From IMG/VR virus record IMGVR_UViG_3300050821_024069, positions 1 to 31,550 of that record: 31,550 bases of DNA, one strand, 5' to 3'. The translations under genes and the position numbers were made by a program. The notes under the pieces are model-generated. The model did no database searches, was not told the DNA's origin, and saw only the letters and a program-made list of their open reading frames with translations. Source of the stretch: a virus. Below, one piece after another: positions 25,659 to 31,550 of the stretch (position 1 is its first letter; each line of letters opens with the position of its first letter).

Positions 25659-25660
25659 TT
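25565..25660. repeat. Four CCTGGTT direct repeats
   Basis: CCTGGTT occurs at 25565, 25632, 25642 and 25654. The last three are spaced 10 and 12 bases, close to one helical turn, and a partial CCTGG follows at 25676. They lie at the 3' end of the small gene at 25659-25883 and could be a protein-binding cluster. This is modest evidence. Confidence 0.35.
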
Positions 25661-25883
25661 AGGTAACCTCCCTATCCTGGATCATCGATATGATTGTTGA
25701 AACATCGTCGCCGGTCAATACAGCATTTCTATTTAAGTGAGCAACCCACTGTCCTTTGATTAGCGTTATGGCCCCTTGATAATATCCATCTACCATAATG
25801 AAATAGGTTTGCCCCGCCACTCCTTTGATGGGAGAGATATCTACCAACTTCTTCTCATGTCCGAAGGTTGCGAGATACGCCAT
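25659..25883 (-). CDS. Small conserved-looking protein of unknown function
   Basis: This 74-residue protein reads as a compact beta-rich domain: TYFIMVDGYYQGAITLIKGQWVAHLNRN followed by LTGDDVSTIISMIQ (written in parts). I recognise the layout from small Bacteroidota ORFs with YxVxIDGxYxG...GxW...LTxxDIxxLG, but know no function. It sits alone in the control region between the late operon and the early genes, transcribed leftward. Because no repressor gene is recognisable in the window, a regulatory role is possible but not supported by any DNA-binding motif. Confidence 0.6.
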   Translation of the reverse strand: MAYLATFGHEKKLVDISPIKGVAGQTYFIMVDGYYQGAITLIKGQWVAHLNRNAVLTGDDVSTIISMIQDREVT

Positions 25884-25961
25884 AGTCTTTTTATGTTAGC
25901 CGGGTAGCAGATATAATAGATGAATGAAATGATACCGACGATCCGACAAGCTGATGAAATG

Positions 25962-25988
25962 AAAAAAGCCACTCCTTTCGGAATGGCT
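25962..25988 (-). terminator. Leftward intrinsic terminator
   Basis: The stem is GCCACTCC (25968-25975) with GGAATGGC (25980-25987), one mismatch and a 4-base loop. On the minus strand it is followed by six T. No gene lies just upstream of it on the minus strand, so it may end a small RNA. Confidence 0.65.
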
Positions 25989-26282
25989 CAGGATAGAACG
26001 TGAATAGTCGAAACCCTTAATTTTTTCTACTCGCACCTTCTGATAGCCGAAGGTAACGGATAATATAATACTCCCACTGCGATCTAACTGCGGTCTTCTC
26101 GGGTTATCCGCGTCTTCTCGGGGTAATTTAAAAAAAAGGTGTTTTCACGGTGTTATATTCGGAAACACTTACGTAGCTTAGAATTCTAATAGGATAAGGT
26201 TTAATGGTTATGGTTTTTGTTTAGTGTAGGTTTCCGCCCTCAGCCTTAAAGAGAGGGAGAGAACAAGAATCGCAGAATCGTT

Positions 26283-26316
26283 AAGGTCGGGAGCCTAATT
26301 AACTCCCGACTTTTTA
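26283..26316 (+). terminator. Rightward intrinsic terminator
   Basis: A perfect 8-bp stem (GTCGGGAG at 26286-26293, CTCCCGAC at 26303-26310) has a 9-base loop and is followed by TTTTTATTT. No gene precedes it on the + strand. Confidence 0.8.
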
Positions 26317-26437
26317 TTTACTTCAATTGCAGATTTTTTAAGTGGACATAATAAGCCATCAATATTCGTTTTGAAGGCTTCATATTGGCCCGGCTCGTTA
26401 ACCTAGTAGCGTATATCTTGCTCATTATTATCCATTG

Positions 26438-26466
26438 CCATCCCCACAGCCGGGGATGGTTTTTTA
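26438..26466 (+). terminator. Second rightward intrinsic terminator
   Basis: A perfect 8-bp stem (CCATCCCC at 26438-26445, GGGGATGG at 26452-26459) has a 6-base loop and is followed by six T. It lies 120 bases after the previous terminator with no gene between. Confidence 0.85.
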
Positions 26467-26596
26467 TTCCTGTCATATATACAACGGCTCACACCTACAA
26501 TTCAAACACAAGTGTTTACTATTTATTTTCTAAGTGGTTAAATTTAGTTCATCTACGTATTTACATTGAGATGAACCAACGATTAAATCAACTGCC

Positions 26597-26851
26597 ATGA
26601 GAATTTTCCTACTGTTTATTACTCTCCTTTGCTTCGCGCCGCCCGCTGGAAAACGCAACGGGAAAATTGTGGAACTGGGTGTTAATAATGTACAAGTGTC
26701 CACGAAAGATGTTGAGTACAGCATTTCCAAAGATCATATCTATTACAAAAACCCGAAAGTCGGTGATTCTGTTTGGGTCACTCCTGGCCCCGCTGTACCG
26801 GATATCTATAGAGATAGCCGATTGATAAAAGAAGTCGATCCCGCCCAATGA
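26597..26851 (+). CDS. Small secreted protein
   Basis: This 84-residue protein begins with a likely signal peptide (MRIFLLFITLLCFAPPA) followed by a small beta-rich domain (GKIVELGVNNVQVSTKDV, DHIYYKNPKVGDSVWV) that looks OB- or SH3-like. It is the first of three envelope-type genes. No lipobox is clear, although Cys12 lies within the hydrophobic stretch. Not recognised as a known family. Its place on the rightward early strand suggests expression during lysogeny or early infection. Confidence 0.6.
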   Translation: MRIFLLFITLLCFAPPAGKRNGKIVELGVNNVQVSTKDVEYSISKDHIYYKNPKVGDSVWVTPGPAVPDIYRDSRLIKEVDPAQ

Positions 26852-26893
26852 CCTTTGCACTGTCTTTAACTGTTAAACCAAACCGCCTATTAT

Positions 26894-27397
26894 ATGCAAC
26901 GAAAATTCCCGCTGCAAACTCATTTGCTTGTTATCAATTGCGCCTTGCTGTTAGTCCTCATTATTCTTATTTTGGCTCTATCTTGCACAAAGCGAACAAT
27001 TCAAAACAACAATGCGTGGGAGCCAGGACAGGCCCCAACCTCTCCAAATTCTACTCTCAGCTTCTCGTATGGTCAGCCATTTCCTGAATATACATTTACC
27101 GGGGCGAATGTTGCCAGTAGTGGAACTTTTGGCCTTTTCGCTTCTGATGGATCAGGAGCTAGTGTCCAATTGAATTTTCCCTTTGATAACATCCGCAACG
27201 ACACAATGACCTGTATTGGTTCAGCTACATACATGACACGGGGATTTGCAATAGAGTGCGACAATGTTAATTTCACCGTCATCTTTCAGGACAGTTTGAT
27301 TTACGGGATATACAGCGGCAGCGATTGGAATTCAAATGGCACTCCTTTTTCAAAGACGCCCGGTTATGGATATTTCACTAACATCATAATACAATAA
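26894..27397 (+). CDS. Putative lipoprotein
   Basis: This 167-residue protein has a long N-terminal hydrophobic stretch ending in ILALSC, a good lipobox with Cys31, so it is probably lipidated and anchored in the envelope. The mature part is Gly/Ser/Thr/Asn-rich and looks beta-structured (SFSYGQPFPEYTFTGANV, FTVIFQDSLIYGIYSGSDW, shown in parts). Its stop overlaps the start of the next gene by one base (TAATG). Phage lipoproteins of lysogens often block adsorption or DNA entry of related phages. That is only an inference here. Confidence 0.65.
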   Translation: MQRKFPLQTHLLVINCALLLVLIILILALSCTKRTIQNNNAWEPGQAPTSPNSTLSFSYGQPFPEYTFTGANVASSGTFGLFASDGSGASVQLNFPFDNIRNDTMTCIGSATYMTRGFAIECDNVNFTVIFQDSLIYGIYSGSDWNSNGTPFSKTPGYGYFTNIIIQ

Positions 27398-27681
27398 TGA
27401 CCACTCAGGAAACAGATTTTGCAGAATCAAAACGATACGTTACTTATCTGGCAGTTCTTATCGGCGGCATGATTGTCGGAGCGGGAATTGCAATCGTTGC
27501 TTATAGCCTTCGCCCGATAGAAGGTTATAAAGGATATGGATTGAATATTGATGACTACAATAGGTTGTACAGCATTTGGGATTATAAAACGCATCAACAA
27601 ATATATTCCTTCCCGGTTGGCCTGATCCCGGACCTTGACAGTGCAATTAATCAACATGAAAAAACAAAGGCAGGGCATTAG
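27397..27681 (+). CDS. Single-span membrane protein
   Basis: This 94-residue protein has a short polar N-terminus and one clear membrane helix at about 17-37 (LAVLIGGMIVGAGIAIVAYS). A C-terminal domain of ~55 residues follows (NIDDYNRLYSIWDYKTHQQ, FPVGLIPDLDSAINQHEK). It is translationally coupled to the lipoprotein. The positive-inside rule does not settle orientation. Unknown family. With its two neighbours it forms an envelope cassette. Confidence 0.6.
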   Translation: MTTQETDFAESKRYVTYLAVLIGGMIVGAGIAIVAYSLRPIEGYKGYGLNIDDYNRLYSIWDYKTHQQIYSFPVGLIPDLDSAINQHEKTKAGH

Positions 27682-27755
27682 TTACTCATATGTGGTATTC
27701 GTAGGTGAGGTTAGGTAGTAAGTCTACCTTGAGTGGTAAGAACCCGCTCTCAAGC

Positions 27756-27803
27756 AAAAAAACCCCCGCCTTCTTAAGCATACAAGTTGATCGGGGGATT
27801 TTT
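27756..27803 (+). terminator. Terminator after the envelope cassette
   Basis: CCCCCG (27763-27768) pairs with CGGGGG (27792-27797) around a 23-base loop, with a 5' A-run and a following ATTTTTG tail. The loop is long, so it is weaker than the others. It fits the end of the cassette. Confidence 0.6.
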
Positions 27804-27885
27804 GTTTCCATCAAAATAGTTATGAGCAAGATTTTCTCGTATTGATTTTGGTTTAAAGGTTTCCTTTATATCTATATAGGAATCT

Positions 27886-27917
27886 CCCCCGGTTCACGTA
27901 ATCTCCGGGGGCTTTTT
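27886..27917 (+). terminator. Second terminator downstream of the envelope cassette
   Basis: A perfect 7-bp stem CCCCCGG (27886-27892) with CCGGGGG (27905-27911), a 12-base loop and CTTTTT after it. No gene lies between it and the previous terminator. An imperfect AT-rich hairpin (TTCCTTTATAT with TATATAGGAA, about 27861-27882) precedes it, so a short RNA could be made here. Confidence 0.8.
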
Positions 27918-28002
27918 ATGCAGGTAACTTTATGGGACCAAACGAGTAACTTTTGTTCCCTTTCCAGGATCAGTATTTTCCCCGGTCCCTTACCTTCATG
28001 GT

Positions 28003-28428
28003 ATGATAGCTCTATATGAATTCATACAATCGAATTTGGTCCAACAGAAATACCAACACATTGAAGACCTGTTGAACGAATGCAGCCCCGAAGATTGGGC
28101 ATCGATATGGAAAACGTCTTTGGTCGTAGCGAAGCGGAAAGTTGCCAATTCTGATAAACTGATCTTTCGAGACCTCAACAGGACAGCAGATTATTTTAAA
28201 GTGCAGCATGACGAAATTATTAAGCTGGCTTCTTTCATCGATAACAGGCCGCGCAAACCAAGTGCAACGGACGTGCTGGATTGGCGAGTTTACACCCTTC
28301 ACCGAATGATGTACTTTTTAGACAGATATCTTTCTCTAGCCAAAGAAGACTATAAACCCAAATCGGAAAATGATAGGCGGCGCGTCTGCCTTCATGCTGT
28401 CGATGATCTACTGAGGAAATTTGACTGA
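28003..28428 (+). CDS. Unknown helical protein
   Basis: This 141-residue, probably all-helical protein (EDLLNECSPEDWASIWKTS, RDLNRTADYFKVQHDEIIK, VYTLHRMMYFLDRYLSLAK) has a charged C-terminus. I recognise no family or motif. It lies alone between the two terminators and the iteron-like array, pointing toward the initiator-like gene. The composition is soluble and cytoplasmic. Confidence 0.6.
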   Translation: MIALYEFIQSNLVQQKYQHIEDLLNECSPEDWASIWKTSLVVAKRKVANSDKLIFRDLNRTADYFKVQHDEIIKLASFIDNRPRKPSATDVLDWRVYTLHRMMYFLDRYLSLAKEDYKPKSENDRRRVCLHAVDDLLRKFD

Positions 28429-28628
28429 AATCTTCGTGATACGTGGCGCGAAGCGGACCTATCCACCCTCCATTCCAAAAATATCATATGCTGACCTTTT
28501 CTTTCTCCATTCACTATCCGGGTCCAGCTCTTTTTTACATAGAAAGCAAATACGGGATATTGCCACTGGAAAAGAGTAGAGGGAGCGATTTGGGGCAAAA
28601 CGGATCTTCCTGACTCACTATCAATTCA

Positions 28629-28840
28629 TTACACGAAAAAATCAGTCTTCGCGATCTCATTGTGGGAGTGAGACAATCTCATTGTGGGGATGAACAAATC
28701 TCATTGCCACAATGATATAATCTAATTATTTCCGATGAATCACTGCCAGGATGAGATGATCTAATCGAATGCAATTATAAAACCTAGCAAGTTTTGTTAG
28801 ATGCTTTTTACACGAAAATGCTATATGAGTTACACGTTTA
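28629..28840. repeat. Iteron-like array, candidate origin or operator
   Basis: Four units beginning ATCTCAT or ATCTAAT start at 28654, 28676, 28698 and 28720, exactly 22 bases apart. Degenerate copies follow at 28739 and 28759. Unit 3 contains a perfect inverted repeat TCATTG-CCA-CAATGA (28701-28715). TTACACG occurs at 28629, 28808 and 28830, flanking the array, followed by AT-rich sequence. An inverted copy AATGAGAT lies at 28915-28922 next to the start of the initiator-like gene. The exact 22-base spacing points to side-by-side protein binding. Confidence 0.75.
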
Positions 28841-28870
28841 TACCATATAAGGGATGGTTGACACCTCAAA

Positions 28871-28902
28871 CTTGCATCTCTCATTTTTTGTGATTAATTT
28901 TG
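28871..28902 (+). promoter_or_regulatory. Bacteroidota-type promoter of the initiator-like gene
   Basis: CTTG at 28871-28874 and TAATTTTG at 28895-28902 match the Bacteroidota -33/-7 elements (TTTG, TANNTTTG) with 20 bases between. The predicted transcript starts near 28909 and the ATG is at 28924. The inverted iteron half-site AATGAGAT lies in the leader, so binding there could repress the gene. Confidence 0.75.
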
Positions 28903-28923
28903 TTGTATAAAAAGAATGAGATC

Positions 28924-29436
28924 ATGTCTAAGAAAACAGTCCTTCGCTCTCAAACAATAAATGGAACTACCGGGGAGGTGACCGAAATTGTCAGCGTCAC
29001 CAAAGAAGTCAAACGAACCGGCGATTTTATATTAACCTATTACAAAGACATTGGCAAGCTGATCGGATGCAGCAGGGGAGAAATTGCGATAGTCCTGGCA
29101 TGTCTCAAGTATGTAGAGTATACATCCAACGAACTCGTATTGACCCCGGATAGGAAATCTGAGATATGTGATATAACGAAGATTACGAAGGACAGCTTTT
29201 ATAACATCACAAGCCGTCTCTTTAAGAAAAACATTTTCATCCGCGATAAGGAAAAGACCTTTTTAAATCCGAAATTATTCTTTAGAGGTAAAGACATTGA
29301 TCAGGAAAAATGGTTTTCCCTTCATATCGATTACAAAATTCTGGATGATTCGGATTTGGATAAAACCGGCGAGACAGGAATGTATGATTTCTCGAAAATC
29401 CCGCTTCCCAAATATCAGCCCTTCAAAGTTGCATAA
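28924..29436 (+). CDS. Winged-helix replication initiator-like protein (RepL-like)
   Basis: I start it at the ATG 28924 (MSKKTVLRSQ, 170 residues). A longer frame from a TTG at 28900 would overlap the -7 box. The core from about residue 37 (LTYYKDIGKLIGCSRGEIAIV) to 125, with ITKDSFYNITSRLFKKNIF and FLNPKLFFRG, fits a winged-helix fold like RepL-type plasmid initiators. The protein ends in GMYDFSKIPLPKYQPF, which repeats the first ten residues of TerL. It has an adjacent 22-bp iteron-like array and its own promoter, and is coupled by TAATG to the next gene. A regulator is the alternative reading. Confidence 0.65.
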   Translation: MSKKTVLRSQTINGTTGEVTEIVSVTKEVKRTGDFILTYYKDIGKLIGCSRGEIAIVLACLKYVEYTSNELVLTPDRKSEICDITKITKDSFYNITSRLFKKNIFIRDKEKTFLNPKLFFRGKDIDQEKWFSLHIDYKILDDSDLDKTGETGMYDFSKIPLPKYQPFKVA

Positions 29437-29648
29437 TGAAACAGAGAAAATTTACCCCTGACGAAATCCGTTATATCCGCAAGCTGCGAAAGGTTATGAG
29501 CAACGGCAGACCTTATCACACCTATTCCTCAATTGTGTCAGCCGTTCAGCTAAGAGCATCTATTGGCCCCGCTCGACGTAAATTGAAGACAAACAAATCT
29601 GAGATTGGGAAGATTTTGAGAGGTGATATTTATGCGGAAGTAAAGTAA
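29436..29648 (+). CDS. Small basic helix-turn-helix-like protein
   Basis: This 70-residue basic protein (many Lys/Arg) has an N-terminal helix (FTPDEIRYIRKLRKVMSNG). Its C-terminal NKSEIGKILRGDIYAEV resembles the helix-turn-helix tails of HNH/NUMOD proteins. It starts in a TAATG overlap with the initiator-like gene, so the two are probably made together. A DNA-binding accessory or regulator is plausible, but no family is certain. Confidence 0.6.
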   Translation: MKQRKFTPDEIRYIRKLRKVMSNGRPYHTYSSIVSAVQLRASIGPARRKLKTNKSEIGKILRGDIYAEVK

Positions 29649-29677
29649 ATCAGTTGACACCTTTAGCCCCTGCAAGG

Positions 29678-29709
29678 CTTGCAATCACGCCGTTTCAGCC
29701 GTATCTTTG
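29678..29709 (+). promoter_or_regulatory. Second Bacteroidota-type promoter
   Basis: CTTG at 29678-29681 and TATCTTTG at 29702-29709 are separated by 20 bases, the same layout as the promoter at 28871. Both share CTTGCA at the upstream box and a GTTGACACCT 10-mer upstream (29653-29662 here, 28857-28866 there). The ATG is 12 bases after the -7 box. Confidence 0.7.
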
Positions 29710-29720
29710 AGAAGAAAACA

Positions 29721-29945
29721 ATGATACATTTAATGCCGAATGGATTCAAGTTTTTAAGTGAAGCAGAAAAGATTTTGAATGAGCAGGGTTTCGATGGGAA
29801 GGATTTCGTAAAGTGGTGTAAGGTTAATAATCCTGGCTTATATAACGGCTGTTACGGTCTTTCCGATCTAAATAACCATGCTAATCACTGGTTCAAACTT
29901 CGAGAGCAAGAAAGGATTGCTAGGCAACAGTTGTCCTTATTCTGA
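29721..29945 (+). CDS. Small protein ending in a beta-clamp-binding motif
   Basis: I take the ATG at 29721 (MIHLMPNGFKF, 74 residues). The frame could start at a TTG at 29679, but that lies inside the predicted promoter. The body is helical (FLSEAEKILNEQGFDGKDF, SDLNNHANHWFKLREQERI). The last residues are RQQLSLF, and QLSLF is the textbook bacterial beta sliding-clamp-binding pentapeptide, placed at the exposed C-terminus. It may tether a phage factor to the host clamp or compete with host clamp partners. Its own promoter precedes it. Confidence 0.65.
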   Translation: MIHLMPNGFKFLSEAEKILNEQGFDGKDFVKWCKVNNPGLYNGCYGLSDLNNHANHWFKLREQERIARQQLSLF

Positions 29946-30127
29946 AATTTATTCGTTCTTATATTATATCTATAACTAACCCCACTCCCAACCGTTAGTG
30001 TCTACTATGTGGTTGCACCTTTGGGGACCGTAAATTTAAAAGTCGCTCCATTAAGCGCAACGCCATCACTGGCGTAAATCTCTCGGGCCAATTTACCTTG
30101 TATGAGGATAAAAGATTGGCCGCTCAC

Positions 30128-30379
30128 ATGCCCAAGCAATCTCCCGAATTAAAGAAATTCTACACTCAGCGTAAGACAATATTAGAATTACTACTCAACA
30201 TCGTCGATGAAGTCCCTGAGTTATCGGTTCCCGCAATACTCGTTACCCTGATGCGCCGCAAAGGTGGTGATGACCCATATTTCTGGACGGACGAACAGTT
30301 AATCGAAAAACTCCGCTTATTCCAGCAGGATATTTTCTCTAATCCTCTCGATCCCGTAATCATCGAAAAAGACTTTTAA
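30128..30379 (+). CDS. Unknown early protein
   Basis: I choose the ATG at 30128 (MPKQSPELKKF, 83 residues). An in-frame TTG at 30098 would add 10. The sequence is helical and charged (YTQRKTILELLLNIVDEV, EQLIEKLRLFQQDIF) with no motif that I recognise. A GTTGCACCTTT element at 30012 resembles the 10-mer before two other early promoters, but I see no clear promoter here. It is directly followed by a 59-codon frame one base after its stop. Confidence 0.5.
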   Translation: MPKQSPELKKFYTQRKTILELLLNIVDEVPELSVPAILVTLMRRKGGDDPYFWTDEQLIEKLRLFQQDIFSNPLDPVIIEKDF

Positions 30380-30380
30380 A

Positions 30381-30560
30381 ATGTATTATTCTACTGTGGC
30401 TATGCCCGAGTGGGTAAGCAAATCATTGTCTAAAATTTATGTGCCTGATAACTATTTCGATCAATACAAAGATGCGAAACCACTGGCGAGCATATTTCCT
30501 AAACTCCTAAAGAAAAAGTTATGTCGATCAAAACGAAGTTTCCAACGAAACCCCAGTTAA
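30381..30560 (+). CDS. Small ORF (59 residues) of unknown function
   Basis: This short frame starts with ATG one base after the previous stop. It reads MYYSTVAMPEWVSKSLSKIY, then VPDNYFDQYKDAKPLASIFP and a basic tail, ending 40 bases into the HNH gene. Tight spacing, a sensible composition and lack of any other gene in this gap support it, but the overlap with the next gene lowers confidence. No family is recognised. Confidence 0.45.
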   Translation: MYYSTVAMPEWVSKSLSKIYVPDNYFDQYKDAKPLASIFPKLLKKKLCRSKRSFQRNPS

Positions 30561-30883
30561 TTCCTGGTTATCCCTCCTACACTGCCAATCCGGTCACCGG
30601 CTTAATTCAGAACATCGAAACCGGAACATTCCTCCAATCCTTCGGTAAATATTACAACAAAGTCAATATGGTAGATGCCAAAGGCAAAAGAAAAGCGCCG
30701 TTGGTGGCTCGTATGTTGGCGTTAACGTTTATCCCTAATCCAAAGCATTATCCGAATGTATTGCACATGAACGGCAATACAAAGGACGATACCTTATCTA
30801 ACCTCAAGTGGGGAACGGCTCGGGATGTGGTGATTAAAACAATCCGATTGAAAAATAAATATACCCCTGCTGAAAATGCGTGA
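30521..30883 (+). CDS. HNH endonuclease-like protein
   Basis: This 120-residue protein has LVARMLALTFIPNPKHYPN (61-79) followed by VLHMNGNTKDDTLSNLKWGT (80-99). This is the HNH_3-type pattern (VNHxDGNxxxNxxxNLEW) with the catalytic His82 retained. The upstream YPSYTANPVTGLIQNIETG resembles a NUMOD4-like start. Such proteins are mobile or packaging-linked nucleases. It has no C-terminal helix-turn-helix. It overlaps the next gene by 8 bases, so the two are coupled. Confidence 0.75.
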   Translation: MSIKTKFPTKPQLIPGYPSYTANPVTGLIQNIETGTFLQSFGKYYNKVNMVDAKGKRKAPLVARMLALTFIPNPKHYPNVLHMNGNTKDDTLSNLKWGTARDVVIKTIRLKNKYTPAENA

Positions 30884-31550
30884 AATCGTTCTCCCGAGTA
30901 GAGATAAGAATATTAGTATAAGTGAGGCGGAATATGTCGCGCTGACAAACCGCAGCCGGGCCGGGCGCAAACGCCGTGCAGTTGAACAAGCTGTAGACCT
31001 GCCTGGAGAGATTTGGGGAACGATCCCGCAGACCGCTGAATACTTTTACTCCAATCTTGGCAGGGTTAAAAGAGAGTACGAATTGCGCAACGGACAGATT
31101 AGAAGTGTCCTGATCAAACCCAGTATCTATAACAACAATTACTCCGTCTGTGTCATCCTCCAAAACAACTACAAGGTAAGGACCAATATTGCGCGGTTGG
31201 TGTTAATGGCTTTCAAGCCGTGTAAGGACCAGGAATATTTATTTCCTGTCAACCTGGACGGGGACAGATCGAATAACCGGATTGAGAATCTAAAATGGTT
31301 GACGCGGGCCGAACGAAAGGAATATCTCGTTACCAATAATCAGCGCAAGCCTAATTTAAAGGTAAAGCAGTATCTCGATAAGAGGGGCAAGCTGAGATAT
31401 CGAAAGGTCGCTTTTTCGGATATCGATATAAAGAAGATTTACCAGCTTCACGAATTAGGCTATTCACAATCTTTTATTGCAAATGAAATTGGATCATCTC
31501 AACAATACATCTCAAAAGTTCTATCGAATAAGATTCACCATGTCCAATAA
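30876..31550 (+). CDS. NUMOD4/HNH-type protein with C-terminal helix-turn-helix
   Basis: This 224-residue protein has a NUMOD4-like start (EIWGTIPQTAEYFYSNLGRV, 45-64), an HNH-like core (VNLDGDRSNNRIENLKWLT, 125-143) and a C-terminal helix-turn-helix (IKKIYQLHELGYSQSFIANE at 185-204, then YISKVLSNK). In the core the residue where the catalytic His is expected is Asn126, so nuclease activity is doubtful. A DNA-binding role with the helix-turn-helix could remain. It is coupled to the preceding HNH gene by an 8-base overlap and ends at the last base of the window. Confidence 0.75.
   Translation: MREIVLPSRDKNISISEAEYVALTNRSRAGRKRRAVEQAVDLPGEIWGTIPQTAEYFYSNLGRVKREYELRNGQIRSVLIKPSIYNNNYSVCVILQNNYKVRTNIARLVLMAFKPCKDQEYLFPVNLDGDRSNNRIENLKWLTRAERKEYLVTNNQRKPNLKVKQYLDKRGKLRYRKVAFSDIDIKKIYQLHELGYSQSFIANEIGSSQQYISKVLSNKIHHVQ

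Larger units (their letters stand above)
25884..26596. promoter_or_regulatory. Non-coding control region with three unexplained terminators
   Basis: About 700 bases without a convincing gene. It holds one leftward terminator, two rightward terminators, a direct repeat GTCTTCTCGGG at 26093 and 26112 (19-base period), an imperfect inverted repeat GTGTTTTC/GGAAACAC (26139-26168) and a perfect palindrome AAACAC-AA-GTGTTT (26504-26517). A 7-of-8 match to the Bacteroidota -7 box (TAAATTTA, 26539-26546) follows, 50 bases before the envelope cassette. Confidence 0.45.

Noticed and set aside
25920-26003. 27-codon plus-strand frame
   Set aside because: Very short and contains the leftward terminator hairpin. 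No supporting pattern.
26385-26600. 71-codon plus-strand frame
   Set aside because: It runs through a strong terminator (26438-26466) and overlaps the start of the next gene. Composition is not convincing.
26848-27087. 79-codon frame overlapping the lipoprotein
   Set aside because: The lipoprotein in the other frame has a clear signal peptide and lipobox, so this is a shadow.
28429-28650. Search for genes or DnaA boxes before the iteron-like array
   Set aside because: Only a partial CTATCCACC similarity to a DnaA box and one antisense frame with no protein-like features. Nothing else seen.
1-31550. tRNA genes, CRISPR arrays, insertion sequences, retroelements, att core
   Set aside because: None recognised. 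No regular repeat-spacer array, no transposase or reverse transcriptase, and no att site can be named without the flanking chromosome.

Overview
The window is most of a temperate, long-tailed (siphovirus-like) phage or prophage of a Bacteroidota host. Chitinophagaceae or Sphingobacteriaceae-like is my guess from protein style, not something the sequence proves. Supporting signs are the Bacteroidota-type tyrosine integrase, Bacteroidota-style portal, XkdF-like protease, DUF6712-like and DUF6582-like head proteins, tail proteins with PKD domains, almost no Shine-Dalgarno sequences, and two good matches to the Bacteroidota promoter form (TTG, about 20 bases, TANNTTTG). Both window edges fall exactly on gene boundaries, so the element may continue on either side.

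Layout. 1-1281 (+): integrase, closed by a bidirectional terminator. 25229 down to 1368 (-): a long, tightly packed late operon. In transcription order it holds a small unknown protein, TerS, TerL, the tail-assembly chaperone with an evident -1 frameshift site, a gp10-like protein, a distal-tail-like protein, a giant tail protein with PKD domains and a Thr/Ser linker, a glycosyltransferase, the tape measure, the prohead protease, a scaffold, the major capsid protein, a probable tail tube, an internal terminator, a small structural protein, the portal, a DUF6712-like adaptor, a giant fibre and a holin. Portal and capsid thus lie after the tail block, which is not the usual order. 25230-26596: a largely non-coding control region with one small gene, repeated motifs and three intrinsic terminators. 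26597-27681 (+): three small envelope-type proteins (secreted, lipoprotein, single-span). 27682-28002: two more terminators. 28003-31550 (+): the early region, with an unknown gene, a 22-bp iteron-like array, a winged-helix initiator-like gene with a clear promoter, small genes (one ending in a beta-clamp-binding pentapeptide) and two HNH/NUMOD4-type proteins.

How it fits together. The late operon makes capsid, packaging motor, tail and holin. The early region looks like a replication or regulatory module of iterons plus a RepL-like protein. The envelope cassette could alter the host surface or block superinfection. The most interesting arrangement is a DxD glycosyltransferase translationally coupled to a tail protein with a mucin-like Thr/Ser linker, which suggests a phage-encoded tail glycosylation system. 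I could identify no repressor, excisionase, helicase, primase or endolysin.
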